From JBDOQU01 sp039839375 (GTDB lineage Bacteria; Pseudomonadota; Alphaproteobacteria; DSM-16000; Inquilinaceae), in the NCBI RefSeq assembly GCF_039839375.1, contig NZ_JBDOQU010000001.1, positions 420,698 through 484,697 of the forward strand: a DNA stretch of 64,000 nucleotides, given 5' to 3'. This document shows, one piece after another, positions 62,709-64,000 of this stretch (positions within the stretch are counted from its first letter, which is position 1; each line of letters opens with the position of its first letter). A program made the position numbers and the translations under genes. The notes below the pieces were generated by a model that was not told the DNA's origin, made no database searches, and saw only the letters and a program-made list of their open reading frames with translations.

Positions 62709-63170
62709 TTACCTCTTGTTCTTCGGATTCATCGACGCGACGTCCAGCACCTCGGGCTTCTGGGCCTCGTGGGGGTGCGCCGAACCGGCGTAGACTTTCA
62801 GGTTGCGCATCACGTCGCGGCCGAGCGGGCCGCGCGGGACCATGCGCTCCACGGCCTTCTGGATCACCCGCTCGGGATATTTCCCGTCCAGGATCTCACC
62901 CTTCGACCGGCCCTTGATGCCGCCGGCATAGCCGGTGTGCCAGTAGAAGATGTCGTCTTCCCGCTTGCGGCCGGTCAGGTGGACCTTCTCGGCGTTGATG
63001 ACGACGATGTGGTCGCCGCAATCGATGTGCGGGGTGTACATGGCCTTGTGCTTGCCGCGCAGGCGCATGGCGACCAGGCTGGCGAGGCGGCCAAGGACGA
63101 CGCCTTCGGCGTCGACCACGAACCACTTCTTCTCAACCTCGGCCGGTTTGGCGGAATAGGTCTTCATCAC
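62709..63170 (-). CDS. rplM: 50S ribosomal protein L13
   Basis: 153 residues: MKTYSAKPAEVEKKWFVVDA, then LGRLASLVAMRLRGKHKAMY and GDHIVVINAEKVHLTGRKRE are the L13 signature. It is one of the early-assembling large-subunit proteins. It forms the conserved rplM-rpsI operon. The promoter must lie in the 63171-63460 region, which has no gene. Confidence 0.98.
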   Translation of the reverse strand: MMKTYSAKPAEVEKKWFVVDAEGVVLGRLASLVAMRLRGKHKAMYTPHIDCGDHIVVINAEKVHLTGRKREDDIFYWHTGYAGGIKGRSKGEILDGKYPERVIQKAVERMVPRGPLGRDVMRNLKVYAGSAHPHEAQKPEVLDVASMNPKNKR

Positions 63171-63365
63171 TGCCCTCTTGGGATCACCCCTTCGGGGTCG
63201 AAAACGAAGGACCGGCCAAACCCCTACCAGGGCGCCGATCCGAGGGCGTGGGTGTACCGACGCCAGACCGCGCCGTCAAGCGGAAAAGCGCCTTAAAACC
63301 GGAGACTTAGGGTTGAGGTATTGAGATACCCCATATAACGGAACTTTCGGTCTCTCCCTCGCGGG

Positions 63366-63391
63366 GGAACTCCTGATCCGGCTGGGCTGTT
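63366..63391 (+). promoter_or_regulatory. Weak match to an EcfG stress promoter
   Basis: GGAAC at 63366-63370 is followed, after 17 bases, by TGTT ending at 63391. The alphaproteobacterial general stress sigma factor EcfG recognises GGAAC-N16/17-CGTT-like sites. It lies 70 bases before the small protein gene at 63461. The match is short and could be chance. Confidence 0.25.
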
Positions 63392-63460
63392 CCGGTTCAA
63401 GGGCGCAAGGATACGGGTTCGACCCTTGATACTGCCCGACCCGTGAACTGGAGGAGCCCG

Positions 63461-63658
63461 ATGGTCAGCCCACCCGACAGATCACGAAAGCCCAACCCGC
63501 CCGACGACGCTGTCGACGAGGCGTCGAAGGAGAGTTTTCCCGCCAGCGACCCGCCGGCCTGGATATCTTCGCGCGGAGCCAGCGATGGTAAAGGAAGGCG
63601 GAAGAAGGAAGCCGGCGAACCGCCGCCGCGGGAATCCGGGCGCGACCGGAAGGGCTGA
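63461..63658 (+). CDS. Small protein with the ESFPASDPPAW motif
   Basis: 65 residues from MVSPPDRSRKPNPPDDAVDE at 63461 after GGAGGAG. The stretch DEASKESFPASDPPAW is a conserved motif found in many short bacterial proteins of unknown function. The rest is Arg, Lys, Gly and Pro-rich and disordered. An EcfG-like site lies upstream, which would fit a stress-induced role, but neither function nor regulation is shown. Confidence 0.75.
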   Translation: MVSPPDRSRKPNPPDDAVDEASKESFPASDPPAWISSRGASDGKGRRKKEAGEPPPRESGRDRKG

Positions 63659-64000
63659 GCGGCGCAGGCGTCGTCATACCGGCGGCGGCATGAGCGTTCG
63701 GCATGGATCGTCTCTCCTGTCTTGCGAAAATCAGGTCATTGCGCTCTGCCGGGGGACGTAGCCTGGATCGCCACCTCATCAATTGTCGTCATGCTGGACT
63801 TGGTTCAGCATCCATGGGGCGTCGAGGCTGCCCGCATCGCATCTGTTCCTTCGCCGCCGGTGAAGCGGCAAGGATCCATGGATTCCTGTGTGTTGGATGG
63901 TTGCTATGATGGGAGCGGGAAGGAGGCCGTTGGATTCGAGGTCGCCCGATCGGTAGACCGTATGCTGGCCTGGCCCCTTCCCGCTCGTCTTGCACCAACC
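63659..64000. other. Non-coding, repeat-rich end of the window
   Basis: No supported gene in 342 bases. Contains the repeat-like TGGACTTGGTTCAGCATCCATGG near 63793-63815 split as a dispersed element, CCATGGATTCC near 63876, and an inverted repeat GAGCGGGAAGG (63913-63923) with CCTTCCCGCTC (63976-63986). A mobile-element edge just outside the window is possible. Confidence 0.4.

Overview
GC-rich chromosomal DNA of an alphaproteobacterium. The grounds are a map-radC pair preceded by the tail of a probable sfsA, an alaC-hom-glpX-recJ operon ending beside tRNA-Glu, an rplM-rpsI pair with argC on the same strand nearby, a class I PHA synthase, a complete choline-sulfatase locus core, and the interspersed 'CCCTCACCC...GAGGGTGAGGG' intergenic repeats common in that class. 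The order (Rhodospirillales-like) is a guess. Most of the window is ordinary metabolic and regulatory chromosome with tight, often 4-base-overlapping operons.

Layout. 1-4.0 kb: sfsA tail, map, radC, a membrane protein, a GlxA-type AraC regulator and a flavin reductase. 4.0-6.6 kb: molybdate importer modABC. 6.9-7.4 kb: two small unrecognised proteins, one resembling sigma region 2. 7.4-13.4 kb: a carbohydrate ABC importer with a ribokinase-like sugar kinase and a FucU-type mutarotase. 13.5-25 kb: a GGDEF/EAL protein, a DMT exporter with a divergent Lrp regulator, gmd-fcl for GDP-L-fucose, a glutamine-synthetase-like/Fe-ADH/M81 operon and an atypical LuxR regulator. 25-33 kb: lipoprotein, lytic transglycosylase, mannose-1-phosphate guanylyltransferase, MFS carrier, GlsB protein, exported MsrA and a chemoreceptor. 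33.3-35.3 kb: a lone phage-terminase-small-subunit-like gene between two direct repeat blocks. 35.3-39 kb: choline binding protein, choline sulfatase and its LysR regulator.

39.0-41.8 kb is the most interesting part. It holds a higBA toxin-antitoxin pair, a frameshifted orphan Phd/YefM antitoxin, and then a retron: a strong sigma70 promoter, about 270 bases of highly structured non-coding sequence whose ends can pair, a small XRE-type HTH protein, and a reverse transcriptase carrying the retron hallmarks NAxxH, YxDD and VTG. The protein genes are visibly AT-richer than their surroundings and stop 37 bases from the 3' end of tRNA-Glu. The HTH+RT layout resembles retrons catalogued as type VI; that assignment is inference.

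41.9-57 kb: recJ/glpX/hom/aminotransferase operon, OmpA-like lipoprotein, phaC, a TetR-controlled dehydrogenase with a perfect 15-bp inverted repeat operator, LysR and VOC genes, then a second, very AT-rich insert (54.73-55.41 kb). This insert abuts a 5'-truncated DUF1778 antitoxin gene and carries a 199-codon reading frame broken by one amber codon. argC and a gamma carbonic anhydrase follow. 57-64 kb: a mobile-looking block (LLM oxidoreductase, ArsR with two small monooxygenase-fold proteins, TauE, lipoprotein, Mrr endonuclease) lies between argC and rpsI-rplM. The window ends with a small conserved protein and repeat-rich non-coding DNA.
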